Positions 1 through 11,371 of a stretch of 64,000 nt of DNA are shown in pieces (positions within the stretch are counted from its first letter, which is position 1; each line of letters opens with the position of its first letter). Both the position numbers and the translations under genes were made by a program. The stretch comes from Cycas panzhihuaensis (taxonomy: Eukaryota > Cycadophyta). The stretch is from positions 33,053,741 through 33,117,740 of the forward strand of contig CM041465.1 of NCBI GenBank assembly GCA_023213395.1, written 5' to 3'. The notes under the pieces are model-generated. The model made no database searches. It saw only the letters and a program-made list of their open reading frames with translations, and was not told where the DNA came from.

Positions 1-108
1 GGGCTCATTGTTGCTTTGATGTTATTGAGTTTTCTACACTAACTCCCAGGATCTCAAGGAGAAAAGGTTGATAATTGATTTCTTCACCAACCAAGCTCTT
101 TGGGATCA
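1..108 (+). repeat. 3' end of a Ty3/gypsy LTR (second copy of the 5715-12424 element)
   Basis: This stretch matches the last part of the gypsy 3' LTR (from about 12316 to 12424) almost base for base. It ends in GGGATCA and is followed by CTCAT, the same target duplication and the same gag insertion point as the complete gypsy element. It is therefore the right edge of a second copy of that insertion, whose body lies outside the window to the left. Confidence 0.9.
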
Positions 109-443
109 CTCATGGTTGTCGCCACGATCTATCCTGCTCGCTATCCGCCCCACATGCTCATCAAAAGTTTTATCAAATACATTGGGGTATCTCCCCATAA
201 ATAGAAATCAATAAATCCCAAACAGACTTGTGTTGTTAATTCGTAAACCAAAGGAAAAACATCATTAGTCATAGTGCAAAATAATAAACCTAACACTTCA
301 TTATCTTTTCTAAAATTTTCTTTAATGCTAAGGTCACATTCATGTTGTAAATACTTTAAAAGATCATGTTCAATAAAGTAAGTTTGCATAGTGTCATACC
401 ATAGTGAATAGTTATGGCCATTGAAAATGGAGAATTGTGCCAT
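109..443 (-). pseudogene. Gag-like ORF, 5' half, tandem unit 1 (broken)
   Basis: The minus-strand ATG at 443 opens a frame that begins MAQFSIFNGHNYSLWYDTMQ. The W-Y-D and following residues resemble the N-terminal part of copia-type gag (UBN2/DUF4219-like). The frame shifts near 230 relative to the intact copy at 12430-12766, through small deletions, and the gypsy insertion cuts it at 109. A gag protein would coat element RNA in cytoplasmic particles; this copy cannot make a complete one. The family assignment rests on motif resemblance alone. Confidence 0.7.
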
Positions 444-1461
444 TTTGAAAGTAATTTAATCAATAAGAAAATGATGATGCATTTAAAAGTAAACTTAAAG
501 AAACTTTTTCACTTATGCAAAACTTGAAATAAACTTTTGAGAATAAAGAGTTTTCAAAAAGATGCCAATTTCTCAAATGAGTAATATAAATCTTCAATAA
601 ACAAAACTTAGATAAAAATAACTTTTTCGAGAGAGATATATATTGCCTTATGAATAAATCTTTGGTTTGAAACAAATTTTAAAATGCTTGTAGAAAGATC
701 AGGTAGAAACCTTGAGTAAACAATGAGATATAAACTAGAATTTTCTTTAAAATTTTGAAAAAGATGCTTTATTAGGATGTACTTGTATGGTCAACTTTAA
801 AAATTTTGAAAACTATACTAAATAATGTCAGAATAACTTAAAATTTTACCAATATGTAGATTGATGAGGTGTGAATCTAATGAAATAAACGGTTTTGAAA
901 ATGGGTACCAATAAATCACAATTTAAATAATGTAAAGATATGTACCTCCTTATGGAGCCTAACAGAGCAGTAGGCAAAAATTGCATAAAAATACTAATTA
1001 ATCTTTAGAAAAAGTTGAACAAAGGATCAAATATTATTTATGAAGTAATCAATGTTCTTCCAATTGAAAATTTTGAAAAATATATTAAACAGGTGTAAAA
1101 AATAGCAGATTTAGGGCAATGAGATACCTCAACTTTGATTGATTTGAAATATAAGAAAAATGCACAAAATATATAGAAAAATATGTCAAAATAAAGAGAA
1201 ATGAGTCAGCTTCCCAACTAAGCTAATGGAATTGAAATCTGATAAAAATTGTAAAAGTTATAGTAAAAAATGTAACAAGTATTTTTATCTAGAATGTTAG
1301 GAAACAAGCAAAAAACAACTAAATTCCTTATTTCAGCGATTAAAATATTAGTGAAGATGAACTCAAAAATCAAGTAAAAGTGGGTATTAAAGTCTATACA
1401 ACGTAGATCATTTGAGAAAATTTGGGCAAAAACAAAGGTACTGTAAATAAATGACAGCCAG
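444..1461 (-). other. Untranslated leader just upstream of gag, tandem unit 1
   Basis: AT-rich DNA with no convincing reading frame. It aligns with 12767-13795 and, reverse-complemented, with about 30806-31621 of the plus-strand gag-only copy, so it is the gag-proximal part of that family's leader. The alignment stops abruptly at about 1461, where element C begins. Short frames here are not conserved between copies. Confidence 0.75.
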
Positions 1462-1722
1462 TTCCATTAGCCCTATGTAAATTCTCTCTATCTTGTGTAT
1501 TCTATATTAGAGTTGTGGGCCACCTTGATATGTGCGCCACATCTAAGTAGTCCAATGGGGTTCTTTCTCTACAGTGGTGAAGTTGTACTATAAGTATGTA
1601 CTCTTACTTGTTCATAATTGAGTTTTGGCCAATTCTCCAACATGGTGTCTATTCCGTGCATACTTCATCTTTGTTGCTCACCACTAGGGTTTAATATGCT
1701 TGTCAAATTACTAATCCTAACA
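1462..1722 (+). repeat. 5' LTR of element C copy 1, start clipped
   Basis: Matches the right LTR from the point TTCCATTAG onward and ends CTAACA. It is followed at 1723 by a PBS, TGGTATCGAGCCC, which has one base fewer than the tRNA-Met match in copy 2. The first 19 or so bases, TGTTGGGTG and onward, are missing; the host gag leader runs straight into the LTR. Confidence 0.75.
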
Positions 1723-1735
1723 TGGTATCGAGCCC
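1723..1735 (+). other. Primer-binding site of element C copy 1
   Basis: TGGTATCGAGCCC directly follows the LTR and resembles the complement of the initiator tRNA-Met 3' end, with one base deleted relative to copy 2. Confidence 0.6.
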
Positions 1736-2580
1736 AAGGTTCAACCTCGAGGCCTTTCGCAAATCTTAGTACATGTCATTCATGTTTTTGAGCCAAGTCT
1801 TGTAAATTTTTGATGTGCCTGCTTCATGACTTTGTCAGTTGAAGATCATTTCAAGTTATATCCGATGCATATTTTGTTATGGATGATATCAAGTTTGAAG
1901 GGATATTTTGATGATGAGGAGAGGCTGTTTTCAAGCCTATTTTGAAGTTTTGTGGCTGTTTGAAGCCTATTGATACTGCTAAGTGGATATTTTTCTCTAC
2001 ATGTGGTACCACAATAAATTTGCATGCAGGTGAAAGTCCACCAAATCCTTTGTGCGGATCCAATTCCTGTTTCATTGCTTCCTTCACATGTCAGTGGACA
2101 GAGTGTTGCAGGAACTGTTAACAGCTATTGAGTGAGTGCTTCTCGCTATCCGAAAGCTAGAAGAAACTCTATTTTTGAAAGTATTTGCAGATTTACAGGT
2201 TATACATATATTTTTACTGATATGTATTTCTCTTATGCTCAAAAATTTTGTATTCAAGGCCTTCAAATCTGGCCTATATTCTTATGTATTTTTCAAAAAA
2301 AAAAAAAAGAAAAGAAAGCTGCCATGATTAGTTGTGTTTGAATTGGACTCTGGTGTCTACTAATGGCCTCTTATTTTTTAGCTTCATTTGCTTGTAGAAG
2401 TTGAGAAATGTATTGTAGGACCCATATGGCTGGCAGATCTCATGATTTAAACAGCCATGGCATATACACCATGCAGACGGCGACGGTCCTGCACTTCATC
2501 CGTGGTAATGCAAATGCCCATATCAGTGTCTTAAATTCTTAAGCGGTGCACCATGTCAAAGTTTTTAAACCCTAAGCCAG

Positions 2581-2910
2581 TTGCCTCTGCTACCTCTTCT
2601 GAATAACTTCTTTGCAAGAGTTCCTTCGATGCATCTTCACAAATCATTAAGATCGCAGGGCCGACGTCACTCTTCAAAAGTGCAGGCACAAATATCTTAT
2701 GGCAATACTACATCTTTGCTCATCTATGAAGACGGCCTGCACATAGAAGTTCACCCTCCTGCAAATCAATGGCGTCTTGGCGTCTGCATTCCCACCCAAC
2801 TGAGTGTAGACGGGTTTGCTCTTAGAGCTTCTGGTTCCGTTCTTGCAACTGCAATCGATTGGCACCCTGACGATGTATCCTCTGGGCAGGGTTGTGTTCG
2901 CCGGAAGTGA
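2581..2910 (+). CDS. 109-codon ORF of unknown function inside element C copy 1
   Basis: I do not recognise this protein. The frame lies in a stretch clearly richer in G and C than the rest of the element, and it starts at the first codon after a stop-containing region. The same 109-codon frame is open in copy 2 (14925-15254) with only a few substitutions, for example R to H, L to F and R to G. No transmembrane segment or catalytic motif is obvious; the middle part contains a run around EDGLHIEVHPPANQWRLGV. It could be a host gene fragment captured by the element, or a chance frame in a base-rich patch. Coding status is uncertain. Confidence 0.3.
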   Translation: MPLLPLLNNFFARVPSMHLHKSLRSQGRRHSSKVQAQISYGNTTSLLIYEDGLHIEVHPPANQWRLGVCIPTQLSVDGFALRASGSVLATAIDWHPDDVSSGQGCVRRK

Positions 2911-3308
2911 AGGATCTCACTCGTTGCTTTCGTACGCAGCGTGTGAAGCATGAAGGCTCTCTTAACCCATGGTATCATAATTCGAACCTATCAATGGTGG
3001 CACCCCTTGCAACATTGCGGGACCTGCACACGTGATAGTGCTCTGCAATCACTCACGGTGATTCCATCTTCGACCTGCAATAAAATTCCTCTATGGCGGC
3101 GGTTCGATAAATAAATTGGCACAGAAACCCCAATCTCCTTTTTAGGGTTCCATATTATATTCGATTAATGCTATTTTGTGAGGCGGACGTTAAATCGTTT
3201 TTAAATGGAGTTTTTTTTTCAAATTTTCAAATTGAAATAAACTATATTGGATATTAATTTTAGGTCCGTCTAGCCCCTCATCACTTCAGCCCCAGGTTTT
3301 ATGGAGCT

Positions 3309-3350
3309 CTCATATGACCAACAGTCAGCTTATGAAGGGGGCTAACCCCT
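3309..3350 (+). promoter_or_regulatory. Leader motif shared with the copia K/U leaders (element C copy 1)
   Basis: Contains TCATATGACCAACAG, then GGGGGCTAACCCC a few bases later, with AAGGAGTACC about 40 bp further on. Similar words in the same order occur in the untranslated leaders of copia K (23152-23185, then about 23240) and, more weakly, copia U (57388-57440). A cis-acting RNA signal such as packaging or dimerisation is possible; this is inference. Confidence 0.4.
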
Positions 3351-4555
3351 ATTTCATCTTTTTTCAGCATTACTAAGGAGTACCTGTCACATTTCTGACT
3401 GTATCTTGACATTGGGAGATCTGATTTCGGCCTGGCCTATTGCGTTGGATCCATAACAGAGAGCTTTATTCGATGTGTCATTTGACACATTTTGGAGCTG
3501 TTTTCATGGAGAATTTTAAGTTTAAAGTTACAAGTTCCTATTTACTTTCATTTTTTCTCAGTTTCTTCAGGCACATATTGTATTTTCAAGGCTTCTTGAT
3601 GTAATGTACCCCGAATGGGGGGGATGACATGTACTATGGACTTCTTTTTAGCTCTTGAAGAACCCATTGTGATCATATTGTACTTCATTTATGAGAGAGA
3701 GTCACATGTGCTACACAAGTCACATATCACTTTCAGTCATGTAAAAATTTCTAATGCTGGTTATTTTTACCCATGATGGCAAGTTGTTAGCCCAATGAGG
3801 CATCATGTAAAACTTTTTAATGCTGGTTATTTTTGCCCATGGTGGCAAGTTGTTAGCCCAATGAGGCATTTTTTAGCCCATGTGGCTTGTTTGAGGCCAT
3901 AGTGCCATTGTATCTCTGGCCATTAGATGCCGAAGAAGTGTTAGTCCTATTGAGCAAGAGGTAGGACACACTTTTAGAAGCTACTCTTGCCTACCATGTG
4001 CTTTATACATATATATTTTCCGCTTGCACCCCATACACGAGCAAGGGTGGGACCTTATACCTACATTTTACTCCCCGATTGATCCATGTATACAAAGGGA
4101 GTTCCTACCCAACTAGCGGCAAAATGATAACCCATGCATTCCAAAGAGATGGACTCCACTCATATGGACTTCGAAATTTCTTATTCAGGCAGCAGTTGTT
4201 TATGATCCAAAGAAGGTGTTTATGATCCAACAAAGATTTATAATCCAAAGAGAGTTTTGGAGACTCTCCATGTGCCATGTGCCATGTGCTTATTATATAT
4301 ATTTTTCCTCAGACCCCATATGAGCAAGTGGTGGGACCCTATACAACTACTCTTGCACTCGATTGATCCACGATACAAAGGAGTTCCTACCTAATCTGGC
4401 AATACCGATAACCCATGCATTACGGTAGATGGACTATACTATATGGACTTCAGACTTTCTTATTCGCGCAGCGATTTTGATCCAAAGAACTTTTGGAGAC
4501 TTGAGCTTATCATTGAAGTGACGACATTTATGTAATTGACTATTACGTGGGGGAA

Positions 4556-4820
4556 TGTTGGGTGTAATACTCAATTCCATTAGCCCATGTAAACTCTCTA
4601 TCTTGTGTATTCTATATTAGAGTTATGGGCCACCTTGATATGTGCGCCACCTCTAAGTAGTCCAATGGGGTTCCTTCTCAGTGGTGAAGTTGTCTTATAA
4701 GTATGTACTCTTACTTGTCATAATTGAGTTTTGGCCATTCTCCAACATGGTGTCTATTCTGTGCATACTTCATCTTTTGTTGCTCACCACTAGGGTTTAA
4801 TATGCTTGTCAAATTACTAA
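4556..4820 (+). repeat. 3' LTR of element C copy 1, end clipped
   Basis: Begins TGTTGGGTGTAATACTC after a purine-rich tract and matches 1462-1722 and 16935-17205. The last 8 or so bases of the LTR are missing. Confidence 0.8.
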
Positions 4821-4830
4821 CCCTTCATTT

Positions 4831-4933
4831 GCTCTGATACCAAATGAAGGAAAATATCTTGCAAACCATGAGCCAAACTAAGCTCCGATACCAAATGTTG
4901 GAAAAAATATGGAGCCACAGTGCTCTGATACCA
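4831..4933 (-). repeat. Three PBS-like motifs in a row, tandem unit 1
   Basis: On the minus strand, words matching TGGTATCAGAGC occur at 4933-4922, 4893-4882 (TATCGG variant) and 4842-4831, all directed away from the LTR at 4934-5318. The first is the true PBS position beside the LTR. The other two each follow a CAT or ACAT that resembles an LTR end. The innermost motif is flanked by the 9-bp inverted repeat CCTTCATTT/AAATGAAGG. Confidence 0.7.
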
Positions 4934-5318
4934 TGTTAGAAATAATATTTGCAAGAAACAATAATAGCAAGACTATGCTCTATACCAAGATTGCATCAAT
5001 ACATCAACAGATCACCATTACAATAGATAAACACATGAAAGCCTTGTTGTTCAATCCATTGTAGTAGAATGAGCATTACAAATCTCCTCAAAAGTAGGTG
5101 GTGTCTAAAGACACCAGGGTTGTACACCCCTTAACATTTATAGTTTGGGGAGGAGGAAACCCTCAACCCCTGAATTCAAATTAATAATAAAATAATACTA
5201 ACTTAACTCAAATGAAACTAACTCAACTTACCTTGACATGTTGAGCATCGCATGTCTAAATTGAGGTGCACAATCCTGGTAGATAAGAGGGAGTTGAGTG
5301 ATGACATTACACCCAACA
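4934..5318 (-). repeat. LTR of the gag-only family, shared by the two tandem units
   Basis: On the minus strand it starts TGTTGGGTGTAAT at 5318 and ends TCTAACA at 4934. A purine-rich tract lies upstream on the minus strand (about 5319-5332) and a PBS downstream (4933). It therefore serves as 3' LTR of one unit and 5' LTR of the next. It matches 17320-17718. Relative to 27157-27620 it lacks a 65-bp segment near its end. Confidence 0.85.
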
Positions 5319-5714
5319 TTCTCCCCCTTAATGTCAACACGAACACTTGTATCTTTTCCTTGAACTTGTGGAATTGGTACTTGAAAAAGACTTTGAAATT
5401 CTGATCTTGATCTTTATCAACTCTTCTCATCCTTATAGTCACATATATCTCTTTATCATATAATGATGTAGGAAGACTATAGGTAGATGAAACTTGATGC
5501 AAATGTAGATGAGTAACTGTAATTTGGACTTTGTCAACTGGAACATTAGGAAGGCTTTGAACTTGAACTTTTGTAATCTTTATACTTTGAGCAATTGTCA
5601 TATCATCAGGTTCATTCTTCGTTATGTCATAAGATTCATCTTCATGCTCCCCCTCAAATGGAGGAACAAATCCTTGTGCAACAAGGTGGTCCTGCATTTG
5701 ATCTGAATCCTCAT
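5319..5714 (-). pseudogene. Gag-like ORF, 3' half, tandem unit 2
   Basis: The minus-strand frame from 5697 (MQDHLVAQGF and onward) continues the gag interrupted by the gypsy insertion; it runs on through the purine tract and into the LTR before stopping at 5218. The acidic section (EGEHEDESYD) matches the plus-strand copy at about 31980-32110. With 12430-12766 it would make a gag-like protein of about 275 residues without a zinc knuckle. Known copia gags usually carry a CCHC knuckle, so its absence is a family trait here, not just damage. Confidence 0.65.
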
Positions 5715-6766
5715 TGATCCAGGAGGATCTACCATATGTTCTGGGATGCAGAAAATGCTAGGCATTGGCATAACTAAAAGCGATATGGCCAAATGGTATC
5801 AAAATTCTATGAAATTTTGTTTAAAGGGATAAGACACATCCCACTAGGTGTGTACAAAAGGTGGGGTTCAGAAAATATCATTTGATTAGAGTTCAAGCCT
5901 TGTCTTTGCATAAACATTAATCCCACAGCTAGCAGAAAAAAATAGAAAATATATATTATAATTATATGAATAAAAACATGACCAAATGACATCCAAATGA
6001 GTTAAAATTTTGAGGAAGCGGAGGAAACATACCTTCCTATACGTGTACCAAATGTGAGCTGAATTGGAGTCCGTTAAGGTTAGTTACAAGTTGCAATGTT
6101 TAAGAATTGCATGAAGGCCACTTGGACAGCAGAAAAACAGCAAATACATATTATTATTAAATGAATAAAAATGCAGCCAAATGGCATCCAAATGAGCTGA
6201 AAATTTGAGGAAGCTGAGGGGATATGCGTTCCTATACGTGTACCAAATTTGAGCCAAATTGGAGTACATTAATATCTGTTATAAGCTGTAACTTTTTAAG
6301 AATTGTATGAAGGCCACTTGGACAACATGCATTCTGGTGGTTAGTGGTTATACTTGCATGATTGCCACTTGTTAAACATGCAATTCAGGTTTCTTTCTAT
6401 AAATTGAGCCCTTCTACAGGTTGGAGAGGTGGTTCTTGGAGACTTAACTTGGGAAGCATCCTTGGAGAAGCATTTGGAGGGTTTGAGTCCCCCTTATGGT
6501 ATAATTGTAACATTTATTCCTTGTAATTTTATAATTCTTTTGCTAGTTGATTCTCCACCATTAAATGGAGATTTTCATGGTTTAATAAAAGTATTACTCC
6601 TCATACTTTTGGATCAATGTCAAGAATAATTGATTTGGTGTAGAATTTTCCTTTCATGGGCTCATTGTTGTTTTGATGTTATTGAGTTTTCTACACTAAC
6701 TCCCAGGATCTCAAGGAGGAAAGGTTGATAATTGATTTCTTCACCAACTAAGCTCTTTTGGGATCA
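5715..6766 (+). repeat. 5' LTR of the gypsy element
   Basis: 1052 bp, closely matching 11372-12424, with TGATCC and GGGATCA termini and the CTCAT duplication outside. Within it, a paragraph of about 200 bp beginning near 5990 recurs near 6180 (CATCCAAATGAGCTGAAA and following), an internal imperfect duplication seen in both LTRs. Confidence 0.9.
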
Positions 6767-6771
6767 TATTT

Positions 6772-6783
6772 TGGTATCGAGCC
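6772..6783 (+). other. Primer-binding site of the gypsy element
   Basis: TGGTATCGAGCC lies five bases after the LTR. It resembles the initiator tRNA-Met complement with a one-base deletion. Confidence 0.6.
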
Positions 6784-6842
6784 TCCGATCTTTGTTGTAG
6801 GGACTTGAATGGTACAAACAAGGAAAGGATACAAAGAGAAAG

Positions 6843-8137
6843 GTGAAGACTTTCTTGTGTTGCAAATCACCAAGAAGACAAAGAAAGAATCCAAGCACCA
6901 TGGTGAAAAAGAAGATGGAGAAATTAGATTTGAAAGGCTTGAGAAGAACGTCGAGCCTTGATGCAATGATGACCCACCTTCTACCTCTAGTCAAAGGAAA
7001 AGGCAAAGAGAAGGAATTTGAAGGAGGATCCACATATGACCATGACCATGAAGAGGAAGAGGAGGAGACCTTAAAGCACTATTTGAAGAAAGCAAGGGTA
7101 CTTCATCTCATCAACCCTTCAAGGTGGAGGCAAAGTTGGATATTCCAAATTATGATGGAGAGGTAAATCTGAAAAGTTGGACCATTGGTTGGATCAACTT
7201 GAAACCTACTTCACAATCTATGCTTATAGTAATGCTCAAAAGCTTTCATTTGCTAGGCTCAAGTTGTGTAAACATGCATTGACATGGTGGAATGCATATT
7301 TAAAGACTCATGATGTATCTTCTTTTCATGGAGGGATTTTAAGAAAATAATAAAGAAGCAAATTCTACCCCATAGGTCATGAGGAAGACCAATGGGTCAC
7401 TTGGCAATATTTGCCAAGGAGAGGTGTAAGTGTCCAAGACTATACTTGCTTTATTTTTAGGCATGGCATGCTACTTGGTATTAATATGGATGAACATGTC
7501 ACTCTTATGAAATTCATTGGAGGATTACATGAATACATAAGGAAGGAACTAAGGCTTTTAAGGTTCAATCCATTGGAGAAGCAAGTAGGATGGCTATGGC
7601 AATAGAAAGTAAAAGCAAGAAATCTACATTCATGTCTAAAGATTCTACTTTTACTTCTAATAAGTATGAAAAGAATCCTAAATGGCACTCATCAAAAAGG
7701 CAAGAAGGAAAGAAGAAAAGAACTAATTTTGTTAAAAGTTCTAACTATTGTGAGCATTGTGATATTAGTGGTCATATTACAAAGAAAGTGTTGGAAGTTG
7801 CATCCAAACTAAAGCCAAGCATATCAAGGATATGGAATTAAGAAAGAAGGAAAAATGGAAAGCACTACTTTCTAAGGTGGAGATTCAAAGTGAAGGAGAA
7901 GAAGAGAAGGTCACTCTACTTACAAATTATGAAGATGATGCTACAAGGGAGGAACTATTTCACTTGAAGCTTCAAGTGGGAAATAGTATGATTGGTGCCA
8001 TTATAGATCCAGGAAGCCAAAAGAATTTGATCTCAGAAAGTTTGGTAAAGAGCATTGGTTTGGTAACTACTCCTCACCCTCACCCATATCCTCTTGGTTG
8101 GATCCATAAAGATGTAGAAATGCAAATATCAAAGTAA
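6843..8137 (+). pseudogene. Gypsy gag and protease remains
   Basis: The frames at 6843-7166, 7411-7605, 7590-7841 and 7832-8137 are pieces of one gag-protease region split by frameshifts. The stretch around 7165-7310 encodes a Retrotrans_gag-like segment (SFARLKLCKHALTWWNAYL). Around 7745-7790 a zinc knuckle begins CEHCDISGH but its last cysteine is lost. Around 8005-8030 the protease motif reads DPGS where DSG/DTG is usual. Gag would form the particle and the protease would cut the polyprotein; neither can be made intact. The DPGS change alone may abolish protease activity. Confidence 0.8.
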
Positions 8138-8191
8138 TGTACACTTAAATTTTCCATCACTAATGATTTTGTTGATGAGGTAATATGTGAT

Positions 8192-9314
8192 GTGGTGCCA
8201 CTGGATGTATACCATGTTGTGCTTGGAAGTCCCTACTTGTGGGATCAAGATGCACTCTTCTATCGAAGGGAGAGAAAGTATCGATTGATGAAGGATAACA
8301 AGGGCTTCATCATAAAGGCCACAAAGAAGCACTTGGATAAGATAGCATTAATTTTAGCTACTCAAGCAAAAAGGATGATCAATGCATGTGGTAAATTTGT
8401 CATCTTAATGGTAAGGAGAAAAGAAGAGCCAAGAGATGAAGAAGGTCCTTCTACTCACACTCTTCTTATATCACCTAAACAAATGCAACAAATTGAGGAG
8501 TTAAAGACAAGGTATGATATTCTATTTCAACATGTTGATGGGCTTCCACCAAAGAGAAAGATAGAGCATGAAATCACTCTTGTAGGAGATGCACCATTAC
8601 CTAATGTTGCTTTGTATAGGCACTCCATTGTAGAAAATAATGAGATAAAGAGGCAAGTTGAGTTGCTTGATCAAGGGGTCATAAGACCTTCATGTTCACC
8701 TTGTGGGTCACCAATTGTCTTGGTGCCTAAGAAGGATGGAGGATGGAGAATGTGTATAGATTTTCCTGCTTTGAATAAAATTACAATTAAAAATCGCTAC
8801 CCTTTGCCTCGTATAGATTATTTGCTTGATCAAATTCAAAGATGCTTGTTATTTCATTAAATTGAATTTAAAAAGTGGTTATCACCAAGTTAGGGTCAAG
8901 GAGGAGGACACATGGAAGACTACTTCAAAACAAAGCAAGGACTCTTTGAATGGATGGTTATGCCTTTCGGATTGTGTAATGCTCCTGCAACATTCATGAG
9001 GCTAATGAATGAAATATTAAGGCCTTAATTGGATAATTTTGTTGTTGTCTATCTTGATGACATTTTGATTTTCAAAGAACACATGGGAGGAACATTTGAA
9101 AGACATAGAAGAAGTTTTAAAGACTATGGCTAAGCATCATTTGAAGCTTAATATGAAGAAGTGTGAATTTGGCAAGGAGAACTTGATCTTCTTAGGCTTT
9201 GTGGTTGGAGGAGGAAAGTTGAGCATTGATCCACTCAAGACTCAAGCCATCCTCAAATGGCCTAGGCCAACAAACATCACAGGTGAGAAGTTTTTAGAGC
9301 TTGTCAATACTTGA
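8192..9314 (+). pseudogene. Gypsy reverse transcriptase remains
   Basis: The frame at 8192-8860 runs from the protease C-terminal side into the reverse transcriptase, with the typical LVPKKDGGWRMCIDF and NKITIKNRYPLPRID. Frameshifts follow at about 8860 and 8930. The active-site motif YLDD is readable at 9050-9061, and 9096-9314 gives the thumb-side segment (CEFGKENLIFLGF). The catalytic aspartates are present, but the enzyme is split over at least three frames, so it is inactive as it stands. Confidence 0.85.
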
Positions 9315-9319
9315 GAAAG

Positions 9320-10080
9320 TTCATTCTTCATTTCTCACAGTTGCAGACCTCTACATGGATTGACAAAATCTAGTAGAAAGTTTACTTGGGGTTCCAAGGA
9401 GGAAGAAGCCTTTCTTCTTTTAAAGAAGAAAATTTGTGAAGCACCGGTTTGGCAATACCAAATTTGCAAAGGCCTTTGAAGTAGAAGTTGATGCAAGTGG
9501 AAATGCGATGGGAGCTGTCCTTATTCAAGATGGGAAGCCTATTGCGTACCATTCGGAAGTCTTCACCCCTCAAGTAAAGAACAACCCAACATATGATCGA
9601 GAAATGTTCGCACTTCATCAAGCATGCAAGCATTGGAGGTCATACTTGCTCAGAAAAGAGGTTGTAGTTCATACCGATCATAAGCCTCTTCAATTTTTAC
9701 AAACTCAAAGTAAATTACAGCAAGTAAGACACATGAAGTAGATGAGTTATTTACAACAATTCAATATTGTAATTAAGTATAAAAAGGGATCTAATAACAA
9801 AATTGCTGATATGTTATCTAGACTACCTTGTTCCACTTCTTCTTCTGCTTTTGTTTATAGTTCTCTTATGAGTTTGCAGGTGGAACCAATGCATCATGAA
9901 GAGTACAAAGACTTGTACCATGAAGATGAAGCTTTGAAGGAAGAATTAGAGAACCTAGCGAAAGGAAGACCTTCCCAGCTTGCTTGGAAGGATGGTCTAC
10001 TTTTCAAAGGGGAGCACTCTATGTTCCATCAAAAGGAGACAAGATCAAGTGGCTTAGAGAAGCCCATACTTCTAAAGTAG
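9320..10080 (+). pseudogene. Gypsy RNase H and linker remains
   Basis: 9436-9741 encodes VDASGNAMGAVL and YDREMFALHQACKHWR, then HTDHKPLQFL, which are RNase H landmarks of Ty3/gypsy. A stop TAG at 9739 separates this from the downstream frame 9742-10080, which continues with the linker residues (KYKKGSNNKIADMLSR). The RNase H would remove RNA from the RNA-DNA hybrid during replication. Domain order and spacing are normal. Confidence 0.85.
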
Positions 10081-11100
10081 CTGGTCACTTTGGTATAGAG
10101 AAGACTTTAGCAAACTTGAGAAGATATGTTGTATGGCCAAAAATGTAAAATGATGTAAAAAAATATGTAAAAGGATGTGTAATGTGTAATACTTCTAAGC
10201 CTTCTTCTAGAAAATTAGGATTGTATACACCACTACCTATTCCCACTCGGCCTTGGGAAAGTATTTCCATTGATTTTTAGGGGACTTCCCATGACTAGGA
10301 AGGACATGATTATCTTTTATTGTTGTAAATAGGTTTAGTAAAATGATATGTCTAATACCTTGTAAAAAGACAATCACAGTGCAGGAGCGGTGAGTTATTC
10401 TTCGAGCATGTATGGAAGAATTTTGGCTTGCCTTCTTCCATCATTTCAGATCAGGACACTCGATTCCTTTCATCATTTTAGAAGTCACTATGGGAGATGA
10501 TGGATACCAAATTGAAGAGGAGTATAAGTTTCCATCCTCAAACAGATGGACAAACCGAAGTAGTGAACAGAACTTTGGTACATCTATTGAGGGGATACAA
10601 TTCCAAGCATCTAAAGACTTTGGATGAATCATTGGCTTTTCTACAATTTGCTTTTAATAGAGCAATGCATGCATCACACTCTAAAGCACCTTTTGAAGTT
10701 TGTTTGGGATACTTACCTCAAAGTCCATTTGACTTAGAGTTTTCCATGCAAGCTAAGGAAGGATCCGTCAAAGAGAAGGAGGAGCATGACAAGGCTTTAA
10801 GATACTTGGAGAAGATCCGAGAGTCCACAAAGAAGTACATGATCAACTTTAAGGACTCAACAAAAGTACAAGGAAAGACATGACAAGCATAGGCAAGAGT
10901 GTACTTTCCAAGAAGGAGATTTAGTATGGTTATACTTGAGCAAGGAGAGGTTAAAAGGAGAAGGTAAGAAACTCAAACCTATAAGGTATGGACCATTCAA
11001 GATTTTGAGAAAAGTAGGTGGCAATGCTTTCCAACTTGATCTTCCACCTTATATGCAAATATATTCGAGTAAATGCTAAATACTTAAAACTCTTTGATCC
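10040..11100 (+). pseudogene. Gypsy integrase remains
   Basis: The HHCC zinc-binding region can be read around 10060-10190 (GHFGIEKTLANLRR, then CVMCNTSKPS). The catalytic triad follows in broken frames: ESISIDF at about 10255-10280, SDQDTRF around 10449-10470, and QTDGQTEVVNRT within 10497-10883, where the E is present. 10890-11050 encodes the C-terminal tail (RYGPFKILRKVG). No chromodomain is evident. Several stops and frameshifts break the frame. Confidence 0.8.
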
Positions 11101-11355
11101 CTCCATACTAGATGAGGAGCAGGACCAGTTTACTTTACCTTCAGTTGATGATTTGTATTTGGAAAGTGAGGAGCCTCAAGGAAGATTGTATCTTGGAGAG
11201 AAAATCTACCAAAATAAGACATAAGACACATGAATCTTTCAGGATTGGAGTAGCAGAGAAATTGCCTAGTAAGGCCAAGTGGTTTAGTAGGCAACAAGGA
11301 GAACAACACTTCCCCCATCTCCAATTCTAAGCCAAACAGGAGTTGGCTATTTTCC

Positions 11356-11371
11356 AAGGAAGGGGGAGCCA
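11356..11371 (+). other. Polypurine tract of the gypsy element
   Basis: AAGGAAGGGGGAGCCA lies directly before the 3' LTR, the position used to prime plus-strand DNA. Confidence 0.75.

Larger units (their letters stand above)
1462..4820 (+). mobile_element. Element C, copy 1 (non-autonomous LTR element, antisense in its host)
   Basis: Two LTR-like repeats (1462-1722 and 4556-4820) flank a 2.8-kb interior. A tRNA-Met PBS follows the left LTR and a purine tract precedes the right LTR. The interior has no pol domains, only a 109-codon frame at 2581-2910. The left LTR lacks its first 19 or so bases and the right LTR lacks its last 8 or so, so the element lies in its host with clipped ends and no target duplication. 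Copy 2 is at 13796-17205. The family is also represented, more diverged, at 49455-52889 and at 55711-56166 plus 63542-64000. Confidence 0.75.

Noticed and set aside
2132-2341. Small overlapping frames in both phases (also 14477-14675)
   Set aside because: They end in the poly-A run and differ between the two copies; no conserved start context or known domain.
5807-6269. Minus-strand frames in the gypsy LTR (also 11465-11650)
   Set aside because: They are inside the LTR, recur only because the LTRs are duplicates, and show no domain.
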